Of a DNA stretch of 64,000 nucleotides, positions 53,505 through 61,258 are shown piece after piece; positions within the stretch are counted from its first letter, which is position 1, and the number at the start of each line of letters is the position of its first letter. The notes below the pieces were generated by a model. It worked only from the letters and a program-made list of their open reading frames with translations, was not told the origin of the DNA and searched no databases. Source of the stretch: CAIVAT01 sp964387205 (GTDB lineage: Bacteria; Bacteroidota; Bacteroidia; Bacteroidales; FEN-979). A program made the translations under genes and the position numbers. Location: the NCBI GenBank assembly GCA_964387205.1, contig CAYLVY010000003.1, forward strand, positions 15,566 through 79,565, given 5' to 3'.

Positions 53505-53879
53505 TTAGTTGTTTGGGGCTCCGGCGTCAATCCACTTTTTGATACGGCTAAGATCGCATCCGGGTAATTTCGACAATCCTTCCGGCATGGGACGATAGCC
53601 GGGTTCATGGTTTACCGAACCCCAGAGTTTTCCGTTCCGGACCAAAACCTGTAAGCCGGCATAGGTATCGGTGATCCATCCCCCATTCGCACCGGCTCCG
53701 GAATGACAATCATTGCAGGAAGTCTTCATCAATGGAGCGACTGTCAGAAGATAAGTGACGCCGGTGGGGTCACAGTCCGACGGGATGGCGATATCCTGCA
53801 GGTTGTCGCTGGCACAAGAAAACAGGAATGCCATTAAAATCAACACAATAAAAGCCTTTTTCAGCATTTTTCCAATCAT
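53505..53879 (-). CDS. Cytochrome c-like lipoprotein
   Basis: 124 residues from the ATG giving MIGKMLKKAFIVLIL; another ATG four codons later is as good. Signal peptide with lipobox (FLFSC). One haem c-binding motif, CNDCH, in LMKTSCNDCHSGAGANGGW, and a possible axial Met in RPMPEGLSKLPGC. This small lipoprotein type (planctomycete-type cytochrome c fold) occurs widely in Bacteroidota. Probably co-transcribed with the phospholipase-like gene. A -7 box TATATTTG is at 53910-53917. Confidence 0.82.
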   Translation of the reverse strand: MIGKMLKKAFIVLILMAFLFSCASDNLQDIAIPSDCDPTGVTYLLTVAPLMKTSCNDCHSGAGANGGWITDTYAGLQVLVRNGKLWGSVNHEPGYRPMPEGLSKLPGCDLSRIKKWIDAGAPNN

Positions 53880-53909
53880 ACGGGATGAAATATTTAAATA
53901 TCGTTCAGA

Positions 53910-53917
53910 CAAATATA
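53910..53917 (-). promoter_or_regulatory. Putative -7 box of the cytochrome c lipoprotein gene
   Basis: TATATTTG on the minus strand fits TAnnTTTG, 30 bases upstream of the start codon. No convincing -33 element is seen. Confidence 0.45.
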
Positions 53918-54150
53918 GTGATTTTAAAACAGGGCCGCATCTCTTTACCACTAAATGCCATTTCTTAACTAAAGGTATTTCCAGGCATGTTACCTCCTAC
54001 TGTTAAACAAAAACATGTTTATTTTACACTTATTTGGTATTTTAAATTATTATTTTTATTCTTCAGTAAGAATTATTCTTTTTTAATAAATTTACTATCA
54101 GTCAGTTATAAGGAAATCTTGTTTCATTCAACTAATTTGTTACCAAAGTG

Positions 54151-54181
54151 TTGCAAACAAATACCAAATGACCTATATTTG
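54151..54181 (+). promoter_or_regulatory. Promoter of the exosortase operon
   Basis: TTG at 54151-54153, a 20-base spacer and TATATTTG at 54174-54181 match the Bacteroidota -33/-7 consensus with ideal spacing. It lies in a 270-base AT-rich gap between divergent genes and 37 bases before the first ATG of the operon. Confidence 0.7.
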
Positions 54182-54195
54182 TGAATGCATTCACA
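54180..54195. promoter_or_regulatory. 16-bp perfect palindrome overlapping the transcription start (operator candidate)
   Basis: TGTGAATGCATTCACA is a perfect palindrome. Its left end shares two bases with the -7 box and its centre is where transcription should begin, so a dimeric protein bound here would block initiation. No regulator gene is adjacent. Confidence 0.6.
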
Positions 54196-54218
54196 TTCAA
54201 TTTTCTTAACCTGATGAT

Positions 54219-55136
54219 ATGAAAAACTTTATGCTCTTTCTGTTGTGCCTGGGACTGGGCACGGCAACGTTGTCTGCCCAGGAGGTGATTGTCACCGATG
54301 ATCCCGCTTACACCACACCGGCATCCGGTTCCGTACTGGATGTGAAATCAACGACAAAAGGGATGATTATCCCACGGATGACGACCGCCCAGCGTACCAC
54401 CCTGGGAAGTACCACCCCGGCCGACGGCGTGGTGGTCTATGATACCGATCTGGCCTCGTTTTACTACTGGGACCACACCGAATGGAAACAAATTGCGGCT
54501 TCAGGGCTCAACCTGACCAACTACAAATTCGGGGACGGCACCAATTATTCAACATTTGAAGCCGATGGCACCCTCGTTTTTTACGGCGATGCCACTGTTT
54601 GGGATGACATCATGATCCCGGGATTCTCGACCAGAAGCAGTACAAATTCCCCTGACTTTGCAGTTTTTGTTAACGGGACCTATCTGAATTACTTTGCTGA
54701 TGCAGGTTCCAACAGTGAAAACCAGGTCTTCTTCACGGCCCAGTTCCCGCATGCATGGGATGGCGGGGAGATCCGGCCCCACATCCACTGGTCGCCGGAA
54801 ACCGATCCCGGTACAGCCGCCGTTGTCCGGTGGGGGCTGGAATATACCTGGGCAGAGTATAATCCCACTACACCGGAAACATTTCCGGCCACCACCACCA
54901 TTTATACCAACGCCTCAACTCCTGCCGGCAGCCAGAAAAAACACCTGATCGCTTCCTTTTCCCCCATCACACCTTCCTCCACTCAGGATGGCATCAGCAG
55001 CATGATGGTGTGCCGGCTCTTCCGGAACTCGAGCGATGCTGCTGATACATATAACAGCAAGAGAGCAGGGTTTCTTCAGTTCGACATCCATTACAAGAGA
55101 AATACTGAAGGCAGCCGTACCGAATTTATAAAATAA
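54219..55136 (+). CDS. Secreted protein with tail-fibre-like N-terminal motif
   Basis: 305 residues. Signal peptide (~1-20, ending LSAQ). The segment SVLDVKSTTKGMIIPRMTTA, followed by GVVVYDTDLASFYYWDHTEWK, is a motif of exported Bacteroidota proteins also found in phage tail-fibre-like proteins. The rest is a beta-rich domain (PHIHWSPETDPGTAAVVRWGLEYTW in parts) without known catalytic residues. First gene of the exosortase operon, 3 bases before the next. Likely a surface or extracellular structural protein; no function can be stated. Confidence 0.75.
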   Translation: MKNFMLFLLCLGLGTATLSAQEVIVTDDPAYTTPASGSVLDVKSTTKGMIIPRMTTAQRTTLGSTTPADGVVVYDTDLASFYYWDHTEWKQIAASGLNLTNYKFGDGTNYSTFEADGTLVFYGDATVWDDIMIPGFSTRSSTNSPDFAVFVNGTYLNYFADAGSNSENQVFFTAQFPHAWDGGEIRPHIHWSPETDPGTAAVVRWGLEYTWAEYNPTTPETFPATTTIYTNASTPAGSQKKHLIASFSPITPSSTQDGISSMMVCRLFRNSSDAADTYNSKRAGFLQFDIHYKRNTEGSRTEFIK

Positions 55137-55139
55137 CCT

Positions 55140-56606
55140 ATGAAACGTTCAGCGCTCTTACTTGTATTATATTTCCCGGCCATCCTCGTCATGGCTCAGG
55201 GAATCATTATCCGGCCGGGGGCTTATATGACAATCGGTACCGATGCCTATGTGAAAACGACCGGTACCGCGGGCCTCACCCTGGAGTCGAACCCGGACGG
55301 AACCGCCTCACTTCTTGATGAAGACGGGAACCTGACAGTGTCGGGAGATCTTGTTTCGCAACTATATATTGCCAAAAATGCATGGCATATCGTATCTCCC
55401 AATACTTCCGGGGTTACGGCGCTTGACTTTTACTGGAACGACGATCCGCAATGCTGGCTCACCTATCATCAGGAGAGTGACAACACCTGGCATTACAACA
55501 CCAACCTCTCCACCAGCATGCCATTGGGACAGGGTTGGATGGTTTGGCTGGACAATGCATACAGCGGTGCAGGGGCCACCGTGGAGATGTCGGGCGCACT
55601 TCGCTCCGATGATCTCTCTCCTGCCATCTCATACGGCGGCAGCAGCTGGAACCTGACCGGAAATCCATACCCCTGTGCACTCGACTGGGGTGATGCAGGC
55701 TGGACAAGGAGCAACGTGGAAGGGACAGTATGGATCTGGGACAATCCATCAAACAACTATCTGTACCGCACTACGGCAGGGGGAGGTACCATGAGCAACG
55801 GGATCATCCCCCAGGGGCAGGGCTTTTTTATCAAATCCACCGGCAGTTCACCGGTACTTACCATTCCGGCCCAGGCCAGGCAGCACAGCAATCAGGATTT
55901 CTATAAAAACACGGAATCAGTGAATGGTTATGCAGATTACCTGGTGCTCAGGGTCAGCCAGGGAATACAGGCCGATGCCGTTTGGGTCAGTTTCGGTGAA
56001 AACGGATCCGAGGGATTTGAAAACGGATGGGACGCTACCAAGCTCCGCGGAGGTGAATCGGCCCCGCAACTCTATCTGCCGGAACAGGGAAGGCAACAAA
56101 GCATCAACCATCTCTATCTGCTTTCCGGGGAAGAAGAGCGTATCGTTCCGCTGAATTTTAAAGCCGGTACCAACGGGGAGCATATTTTAAAGGCAGATGC
56201 GTCCCGCTTTACCGGAAAAACCATCATCCTGGATGATCTGCAAACCGGTCAGTCACAATACCTGACTGAGAATCCTGTCTATGCGTTTCAGGGAAATGTA
56301 AACGATCCTGCCGACCGGTTCCGTTTGAGGTTCCGAAAAGCGCTGGGCGTGCCTTCATCAGAAAATACGGCTGCTTTTGTTTACACTTTCGGAGGAGAAG
56401 GGACTGTCCATGTCCGACTGGGAAACGCTGCGCCACAAAAGGTGACAATGGCAAGGGTTTACTCCGTTCAGGGGGCTTTAGTGGGAGAGTGTCCGGTTTA
56501 TCCGGGTTCCGACAATATCCTGAACATCCCACATGCCAGGGGATGCCTGATCGTAAAGGTAACCGGAGCAGACTGGCAACACATCAGTAAAGTTATCGTC
56601 AAATAG
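55140..56606 (+). CDS. Secreted beta-rich surface protein
   Basis: 488 residues. Signal peptide (~1-19, ending VMAQ). The mature protein is rich in Gly, Asn, Ser and aromatic residues (NAWHIVSPNTSG, SWNLTGNPYPCALDW, GIIPQGQGFFIKSTG), as seen in large Bacteroidota surface proteins. The last ~80 residues (MARVYSVQGALVGECPVYP to HISKVIVK) resemble a type IX secretion C-terminal domain with a final basic strand. Second gene of the exosortase operon; no PID-like tail. Candidate cargo of type IX secretion or part of a fibre made with the preceding protein. Confidence 0.7.
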   Translation: MKRSALLLVLYFPAILVMAQGIIIRPGAYMTIGTDAYVKTTGTAGLTLESNPDGTASLLDEDGNLTVSGDLVSQLYIAKNAWHIVSPNTSGVTALDFYWNDDPQCWLTYHQESDNTWHYNTNLSTSMPLGQGWMVWLDNAYSGAGATVEMSGALRSDDLSPAISYGGSSWNLTGNPYPCALDWGDAGWTRSNVEGTVWIWDNPSNNYLYRTTAGGGTMSNGIIPQGQGFFIKSTGSSPVLTIPAQARQHSNQDFYKNTESVNGYADYLVLRVSQGIQADAVWVSFGENGSEGFENGWDATKLRGGESAPQLYLPEQGRQQSINHLYLLSGEEERIVPLNFKAGTNGEHILKADASRFTGKTIILDDLQTGQSQYLTENPVYAFQGNVNDPADRFRLRFRKALGVPSSENTAAFVYTFGGEGTVHVRLGNAAPQKVTMARVYSVQGALVGECPVYPGSDNILNIPHARGCLIVKVTGADWQHISKVIVK

Positions 56607-56613
56607 CAACCTC

Positions 56614-56889
56614 ATGAAATACCTGATCCGCACATTATCGAAGATGCTCTTCCCAATCCTTTTCGCTTTCCTAACTATACAGGTAATGGCTGAAGATCCG
56701 CCCCCACCCCCGCCGGGAGGCAGTGTGGGCGACGGATCCGGTAAAGGGGGAGACGTCAATGTCAGGAACGGAGCCACCGGCGCCCCTATCGATCGTAATA
56801 CCAGCGCCCTGATCGCCGTTCTGATCATTTCAGCCGGATTTGGCAGTTACCTGCTCCTGAAGAAAGAGAAGGCCACGGATGGTGCCTGA
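56614..56889 (+). CDS. Small PID-CTERM-type exosortase substrate candidate
   Basis: 91 residues. Signal peptide (~1-26, ending VMA), a very short mature region starting with six prolines (EDPPPPPPGG) and rich in Gly (~29-50), then GAPID (56-60), a membrane helix (~64-82) and a basic end (KKEK). The order motif, helix, basic residues is that of exosortase sorting signals, and GAPID matches the PID-type signal known in Bacteroidota. It overlaps the exosortase gene by 11 bases, which is strong support. With only ~30 mature residues it may serve as an anchor or capping peptide. Confidence 0.72.
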   Translation: MKYLIRTLSKMLFPILFAFLTIQVMAEDPPPPPPGGSVGDGSGKGGDVNVRNGATGAPIDRNTSALIAVLIISAGFGSYLLLKKEKATDGA

Positions 56890-57502
56890 TTCCCTGATCC
56901 GGCGCCTGACGCCTGAATCATCATTTTTCAAAAGAAACAGGACCGTCATCAGGTTTCTGGTAAGATTGGTGACAGCCCTGTTGATCTATTTTGTCCTCAT
57001 CACCCTGATCAAATCCAACCCTGCCTGGGATCGGTACTTTAAAACTTCAGGACCTGTCTACGCCCTTTCAGCAGCCTCCGCCCATACTACCCGTGAGGCC
57101 CTGAACCTGTCAGGCTATGAAGCCGAAGTCCATTATTCCTATGCCTATACCGACGTGATCGGCCAGGGAGTTTTTGTGGTCAATATACCCGGCAGCGACG
57201 GAATATGGATAGGAGGCCATTGCCTTGGACTAAAATTGCTGGGAATTTTCGTCATTCTGATTGCAGCCTTCCCGGGCCGGTTGCGAAGAAAAATCTGGTT
57301 CATCGCCGGCGGGATAACCCTTATCGAAGCGATCTATATTTGGCGACTGGCCTACCTTGTGGTAGTCAGCAAAAAAGTCGCCGAAAGCGGGGCAGACTTC
57401 AACATGGCAGCTTTTTCGGGTCAGGTTCACGACTATCTCAACCTGGGATTGTATATCCTGATCATTATCCTTTTCTTTCTTTACGCCCGTTTTGTAGCCT
57501 GA
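56879..57502 (+). CDS. Exosortase family membrane protease/transpeptidase
   Basis: 207 residues with several hydrophobic segments. The three catalytic positions of exosortases are present in order: Cys115 in GGHCLGLKLLGIF, Arg156 in AIYIWRLAYL and His184 in GQVHDYLNLGL. These enzymes cut sorting signals of exported proteins in the inner membrane and probably transfer them to another acceptor, in many species linked to exopolysaccharide. ATG lies within the preceding gene, so the substrate candidate and the enzyme are co-translated. Subclass (XrtX/XrtY-like or another Bacteroidota type) is not resolved. Confidence 0.85.
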   Translation: MVPDSLIRRLTPESSFFKRNRTVIRFLVRLVTALLIYFVLITLIKSNPAWDRYFKTSGPVYALSAASAHTTREALNLSGYEAEVHYSYAYTDVIGQGVFVVNIPGSDGIWIGGHCLGLKLLGIFVILIAAFPGRLRRKIWFIAGGITLIEAIYIWRLAYLVVVSKKVAESGADFNMAAFSGQVHDYLNLGLYILIIILFFLYARFVA

Positions 57503-57603
57503 ACCGGGAAGTAAAACGCAATGGAACATTCATCTGTTGCGTACCAAACCCCTATTCCGTCAAAGAAGTTAAAAGATATTCACAATATTTTTTCAGGTAC
57601 TTC

Positions 57604-57634
57604 TTGACAGAAGGAAAAAATTGTTGTATCATTG
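57604..57634 (+). promoter_or_regulatory. Promoter of the SPFH gene, with tandem AT-rich repeat downstream
   Basis: TTG at 57604-57606, a 20-base spacer and TATCATTG at 57627-57634 (one mismatch to TAnnTTTG). Just downstream the 11-mer ATTATTTTAAT occurs twice in tandem (57639-57660), in the leader before the ATG. Confidence 0.55.
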
Positions 57635-57681
57635 CAGAATTATTTTAATATTATTTTAATATCTTTTTAAAAAGTAAAATT

Positions 57682-58551
57682 ATGGAACGTATTAAAGAAA
57701 AATCAACCATGTCGGGCTATATTGCCATCCTGGTTAGCCTGTTGATGATCGCCCTTGGGGTATGCGGGATGGTCTGGTTCAACCATCTGGTTTCGGGAAT
57801 TGTGGTCTCGTTGCTCCTGATCCTTGCGGGCGTGTTTATTACCGGAGGATTGCTGGTGGTCAACCCGAACGAATCCTCGGTACTGGTGCTGTTTGGCGCT
57901 TACAAAGGTACAATCCGCCAAAACGGATTTTTCTGGGTGAATCCTTTCTATCACCGGAAGAAAATCTCCCTGAGGGCCCGCAACCTGAACCGTGAACCTA
58001 TCAAAGTAAATGACAGACTGGGGAACCCGATCATGATCGGCATCGTGCTGGTATGGCGTGTGGAGGAGACCTTCAAAGCCGCCTTTGAGGTAGATGATTA
58101 CAGCCATTTTGTGGATATTCAAAGTGAATCGGCCACGCGAAAACTTGCAGGGCATTATGCTTACGACAACTTCGACGATGAGCAGCAGGAGATCACCCTT
58201 CGCTCAGGCGGAGAGGAGGTCAACCACGCCCTGGAGACTGAATTGTCAGAGCGGCTGGCGATGGCCGGGATCAAGGTGCTCGAAGCGCGGATCAGTTATC
58301 TGGCATATGCTTCCGAGATCGCAGGGGCGATGTTGCGCCGTCAGCAAGCGACTGCGGTAGTAGCGGCCCGTACCAAGATCGTGGAAGGAGCGGTTAGTAT
58401 GGTAGAACTTGCACTGGATCAGCTCAGTAAAAAGAAAGTGGTGGCGTTGGACGAAGACAAAAAAGCGACGATGGTAAGCAACCTGATGGTGGTGTTGTGC
58501 TCCGACAAGGACACCACTCCGGTGGTGAATACCGGAACCCTGCATCAATAA
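57682..58551 (+). CDS. SPFH/Band 7 domain membrane protein
   Basis: 289 residues. Two N-terminal hydrophobic segments (IAILVSLLMIALGVCGMVWF and VVSLLLILAGVFITGGLLVV), then the SPFH domain (~60-230: VNPNESSVLVLFGAYKGTIRQ in parts, GFFWVNPFYHRKKISLRARN, VWRVEETFKAAFEVDDY) and a helical tail. Members form large ring-like assemblies in membranes and are often tied to proteases or stress. The next gene, 5 bases on, encodes a small Arc-like protein, a pairing seen in many bacteria. Role in this cell unknown. Confidence 0.9.
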   Translation: MERIKEKSTMSGYIAILVSLLMIALGVCGMVWFNHLVSGIVVSLLLILAGVFITGGLLVVNPNESSVLVLFGAYKGTIRQNGFFWVNPFYHRKKISLRARNLNREPIKVNDRLGNPIMIGIVLVWRVEETFKAAFEVDDYSHFVDIQSESATRKLAGHYAYDNFDDEQQEITLRSGGEEVNHALETELSERLAMAGIKVLEARISYLAYASEIAGAMLRRQQATAVVAARTKIVEGAVSMVELALDQLSKKKVVALDEDKKATMVSNLMVVLCSDKDTTPVVNTGTLHQ

Positions 58552-58556
58552 AGGAT

Positions 58557-58739
58557 ATGGCGGGGAAGAAAGTATTTATGCTGAGGGTCAACCCTGAGGT
58601 TTATGAAGCCCTGGAGAAGTGGGCAGCGGATGAATTCAGGTCGGTCAATGGTCAGATCGAATGGATCCTGGATTCGGCATTGAAACAACACAGGAGGACA
58701 CCCGGCGAAAAAACAGAAGAGGAGGAGACAAAGCCCTGA
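58557..58739 (+). CDS. Small Arc/ribbon-helix-helix-like protein
   Basis: 60 residues from the ATG giving MAGKKVFMLRVNPEVYEAL. The pattern KKVFMLRV (beta strand), NPEVYEALEKWAADEFRSVNGQ (read in parts) and IEWILDSAL (helices) is that of Arc-like proteins. The highly charged end (GEKTEEEE) is variable. Placed right after the SPFH gene, so it may regulate or attach to that system, or bind DNA. Confidence 0.75.
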   Translation: MAGKKVFMLRVNPEVYEALEKWAADEFRSVNGQIEWILDSALKQHRRTPGEKTEEEETKP

Positions 58740-58763
58740 ACCGATCGGTTCCCGGCTCAGTGT

Positions 58764-59033
58764 TTACGCTTTGCCAAAGAGGCGCTGTAGGAAGGTCCTG
58801 TTCTTTCTGGCTGATTCCTTATCGTCGGAATAATAGCCATAGCCATAACCGTAGCCGTAACCCGATCCGTAGCCGTAACCGTAGCCATAGCCATAACCGT
58901 AGCCATAACCGTAGCCGTAGCCGTAGGAACTTCTGTCGAGCCGCACGTCGTTGATGAGGATAGCCAGGTGGGGGAGTCCCCGTGTCTCCATATCGTAGAT
59001 AATCGAATCGAATATCTGCTTATTGGTATATCC
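58764..59033 (-). pseudogene. Cut-off C-terminal tail of the second Wzc-like kinase (Tyr-Gly repeat)
   Basis: This is the in-frame continuation of the kinase gene beyond a TAG codon at 59034-59036. It encodes GYTNKQIFDSIIYDMETRG, then LPHLAILINDVRLDRSS, a run of about 15 Tyr-Gly pairs broken by one Ser, YYSDDKESARKNRTFLQ, and stops with TAA at 58764. In relatives this stretch completes the kinase domain and holds the autophosphorylated tyrosine cluster. The DNA of the tail is a 6-base tandem repeat (GGCTAC variants). The tail could still be made if TAG is read through, or from an internal ATG (58991), but neither is evident. Confidence 0.85.
58829..58926 (-). repeat. Hexanucleotide tandem repeat encoding (Tyr-Gly)n
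   Basis: About fifteen units of TAC/TAT-GGC/GGT with scattered third-position changes. The 6-base period means that slippage would change tail length without shifting frame. Confidence 0.85.
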
Positions 59034-61250
59034 CTACCGGGCGAGGAAGAGCGATGCATCCGCGAGCTTCATCAGCAAAAATGCATCGGTAACCAACCCA
59101 ACCGGGGGTGTATCGATGATGATGTAATCATATCGCTTCTTGAGTTCCGTAAACATTTCAACACACCTTTCCGAGGCGATCAGTTCGGCGGGGTTTGGCG
59201 GGATGGGTCCCGATACAAGGATATCGAACTGATCCACACCGGAAGGGAAGATGATATCCTCCAACTTGCTTTTTCCGATGAGATACGAACTGATCCCTTC
59301 GGCATTGCTCAGGTCAAAATCCTTATGCAACTTCGGTTTTCGGAGGTCAAATCCCATCAGCAGGGTCTTTTTGCCGTACATGGCGAAAATGGAGGCCAGG
59401 TTGGTCGAGATAAAAGTCTTTCCTGCGCCCACCATATCAGCAGTGATCAGGATAGTTTGCTGTTCTTTTCCCTGCAGGAGGTAATTCAGGTTGGTACGCA
59501 CCGAACGGAAGGATTCGGCGAGGGTTGACTTCGGATAATCCATCACCACCACCTTTCCTTCTTTATCGTTATGGATCACATGTCCGACAATGGGAAGCGG
59601 TGTGATTTTTTCAATGTCTTCACGGGCAATGATCTTGTCGTTAAAATAGTCTTTGCCGAAGATGTAAACCACCGGGATGATCAATCCGAGGATCAGCGCG
59701 ATGATATAGTTCAGGCTCTTTTTGGGGAATACCGGGGTTTGACCTTTGATTGTGGCTTCATCCACCACTTCATTGTCGGACAGATTGGCGGCCAGGGTGA
59801 TCTGTGCTTCCGAACGCTTCTGAAGAAGATAGGTATAAATGGCGTCGGTAAGTTTGAATTTTCGTTCGATCCCAAACAGTACCCTTTGGGTTTCCGGCAA
59901 GTTATTGATGCGAAGGTTCACCATCTGCACCCGGTTGTTAACCTCTTTCAGGGCTATATTATTGGTATTGATAGCGCTTTTGACATTTTCATACAGTGCG
60001 TTCTTGGTAGTGGCGATCTGCAGGTCAAGGGAGATCAGCCCGGGATTTTTCTCCTTGGAGTATTGCGCCATATCGGTGCGTTTCATGTACAACTCCGTCA
60101 GTTTCCGGGTAAGGTCATTCAGGATAACATTATCGATTCCCATGGTAGCCGGCACGATCAGTTCGTCCAGTTTCTGGTTTTGCTCAATGTACTCCTTCAT
60201 GTTCTGGAGGTACTTCGACCTAACCATCAGGGTAGCCTTTTCATCCTGCAGCTCCATCATCTTTTCGAATACCGAACGTGCTTCGTCATCAAGGTTCATG
60301 ATCTCTTTATTAGTCCTGAACTGCATCAGGGCCCTCTCGGAAGCATCGAGTGAATCGGAAATGCCCTGCAACTCTCCATCGATAAAGCTGATCGTACGGG
60401 TAGCCACCAGGTTCTTTTTTTCCAGGCCTTTGGCCATATATTCGCGGCAGAGGGTATTCAGAAAGTCGGCCAGTTTATGGACATTACCACCTTTAAGTTT
60501 GATCTCCACGATAGAGGCTTCACGGTTGATGGGTTCTACGGTGAAAGCCTTATACTGGGATGCTAGCGCATCATAATCGTTCAAAATGAAATAGAATGTC
60601 TGGTTCAGGTCCTCCTCAGGGTTAAAATTTTCGTTCAGCAACAGGGTAAAACGGTATCCGCCCGATTGAACAACCTGCCCGAATTTAAAGGTTTCATTGA
60701 TCTGAATCTTGGCTTTTTTACCCTCAGGGGCCTTCTTCTCATTGAAAATGTAGAAACCCACCTCCTCTCCGTCGGCAGTCAGTGAGTAGTGGTCACGTGA
60801 GAGGATGGTCAGGTAAAACCGCAAGCCTACCGGCTGAGGGAATGAACTGTCGAACGAAACGACAAAAGGGCAGTCTTTATATAGTTCCGAGGTGACAAAA
60901 TTCGACTCCCGGAAATAACTGACTTCAAATCCCAGTTTTGTGACCGTACGATAGGTCAGTGCCTGAGAGGTAAGGATCCCGATCTCGTTTTGCAGGTTCT
61001 GCTGATTGTTCATCAGGCCGATCCCCAGAAGGGCGGACGGGTCGAGTTTATTTTCAGACTTATCCTTGACCAGGAGCGTGGCTTTAACCTCGTAGACCGG
61101 TTTGGTATATTTGTTGAACACAAAGGCGAGAACCAGCGCTATGAAAATGGTGATGGCAAAGAAATACCAGTAACGGTATATTTTAAAAAGCAGCACTTTA
61201 TAATCAATGGACTGATCCTGCTGATTGAAATCCTGAAGATGGTCGTTCAC
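59034..61250 (-). CDS. Wzc-like BY-kinase, truncated by an in-frame stop codon
   Basis: 738 residues up to TAG; with the cut-off tail it would be 828. Wzz domain with a first helix (~26-48, YRYWYFFAITIFIALVLAF), a long coiled periplasmic region, a second helix (~510-530), then the kinase core: Walker A VGAGKTF (~607), Walker A' LLMGFDLRKP (~628), Walker B YIIIDTPPVG (~710). The frame ends at ADASLFLAR, just after Walker B, so the final strand-helix elements and the tyrosine tail are missing. The codon before is CGG and the stop would be CAG (Gln) with one base change at 59036. Preceded by a Wza-like gene and by no glycosyltransferases, so it is an orphan pair. Confidence 0.9.
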   Translation of the reverse strand: MNDHLQDFNQQDQSIDYKVLLFKIYRYWYFFAITIFIALVLAFVFNKYTKPVYEVKATLLVKDKSENKLDPSALLGIGLMNNQQNLQNEIGILTSQALTYRTVTKLGFEVSYFRESNFVTSELYKDCPFVVSFDSSFPQPVGLRFYLTILSRDHYSLTADGEEVGFYIFNEKKAPEGKKAKIQINETFKFGQVVQSGGYRFTLLLNENFNPEEDLNQTFYFILNDYDALASQYKAFTVEPINREASIVEIKLKGGNVHKLADFLNTLCREYMAKGLEKKNLVATRTISFIDGELQGISDSLDASERALMQFRTNKEIMNLDDEARSVFEKMMELQDEKATLMVRSKYLQNMKEYIEQNQKLDELIVPATMGIDNVILNDLTRKLTELYMKRTDMAQYSKEKNPGLISLDLQIATTKNALYENVKSAINTNNIALKEVNNRVQMVNLRINNLPETQRVLFGIERKFKLTDAIYTYLLQKRSEAQITLAANLSDNEVVDEATIKGQTPVFPKKSLNYIIALILGLIIPVVYIFGKDYFNDKIIAREDIEKITPLPIVGHVIHNDKEGKVVVMDYPKSTLAESFRSVRTNLNYLLQGKEQQTILITADMVGAGKTFISTNLASIFAMYGKKTLLMGFDLRKPKLHKDFDLSNAEGISSYLIGKSKLEDIIFPSGVDQFDILVSGPIPPNPAELIASERCVEMFTELKKRYDYIIIDTPPVGLVTDAFLLMKLADASLFLAR

Positions 61251-61258
61251 GGGAGAAT

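Noticed and set aside
58829..58926. CRISPR or satellite-like repeat outside of genes
   Set aside because: The repeat is in-frame coding sequence for the Tyr-Gly tail of the kinase.
59034..59040. A frameshift as the cause of the truncated second Wzc-like gene
   Set aside because: The downstream homologous sequence is in the same frame as the kinase: 14 codons separate TAG from the internal ATG at 58991 with no change of phase. A single nonsense codon explains it fully.
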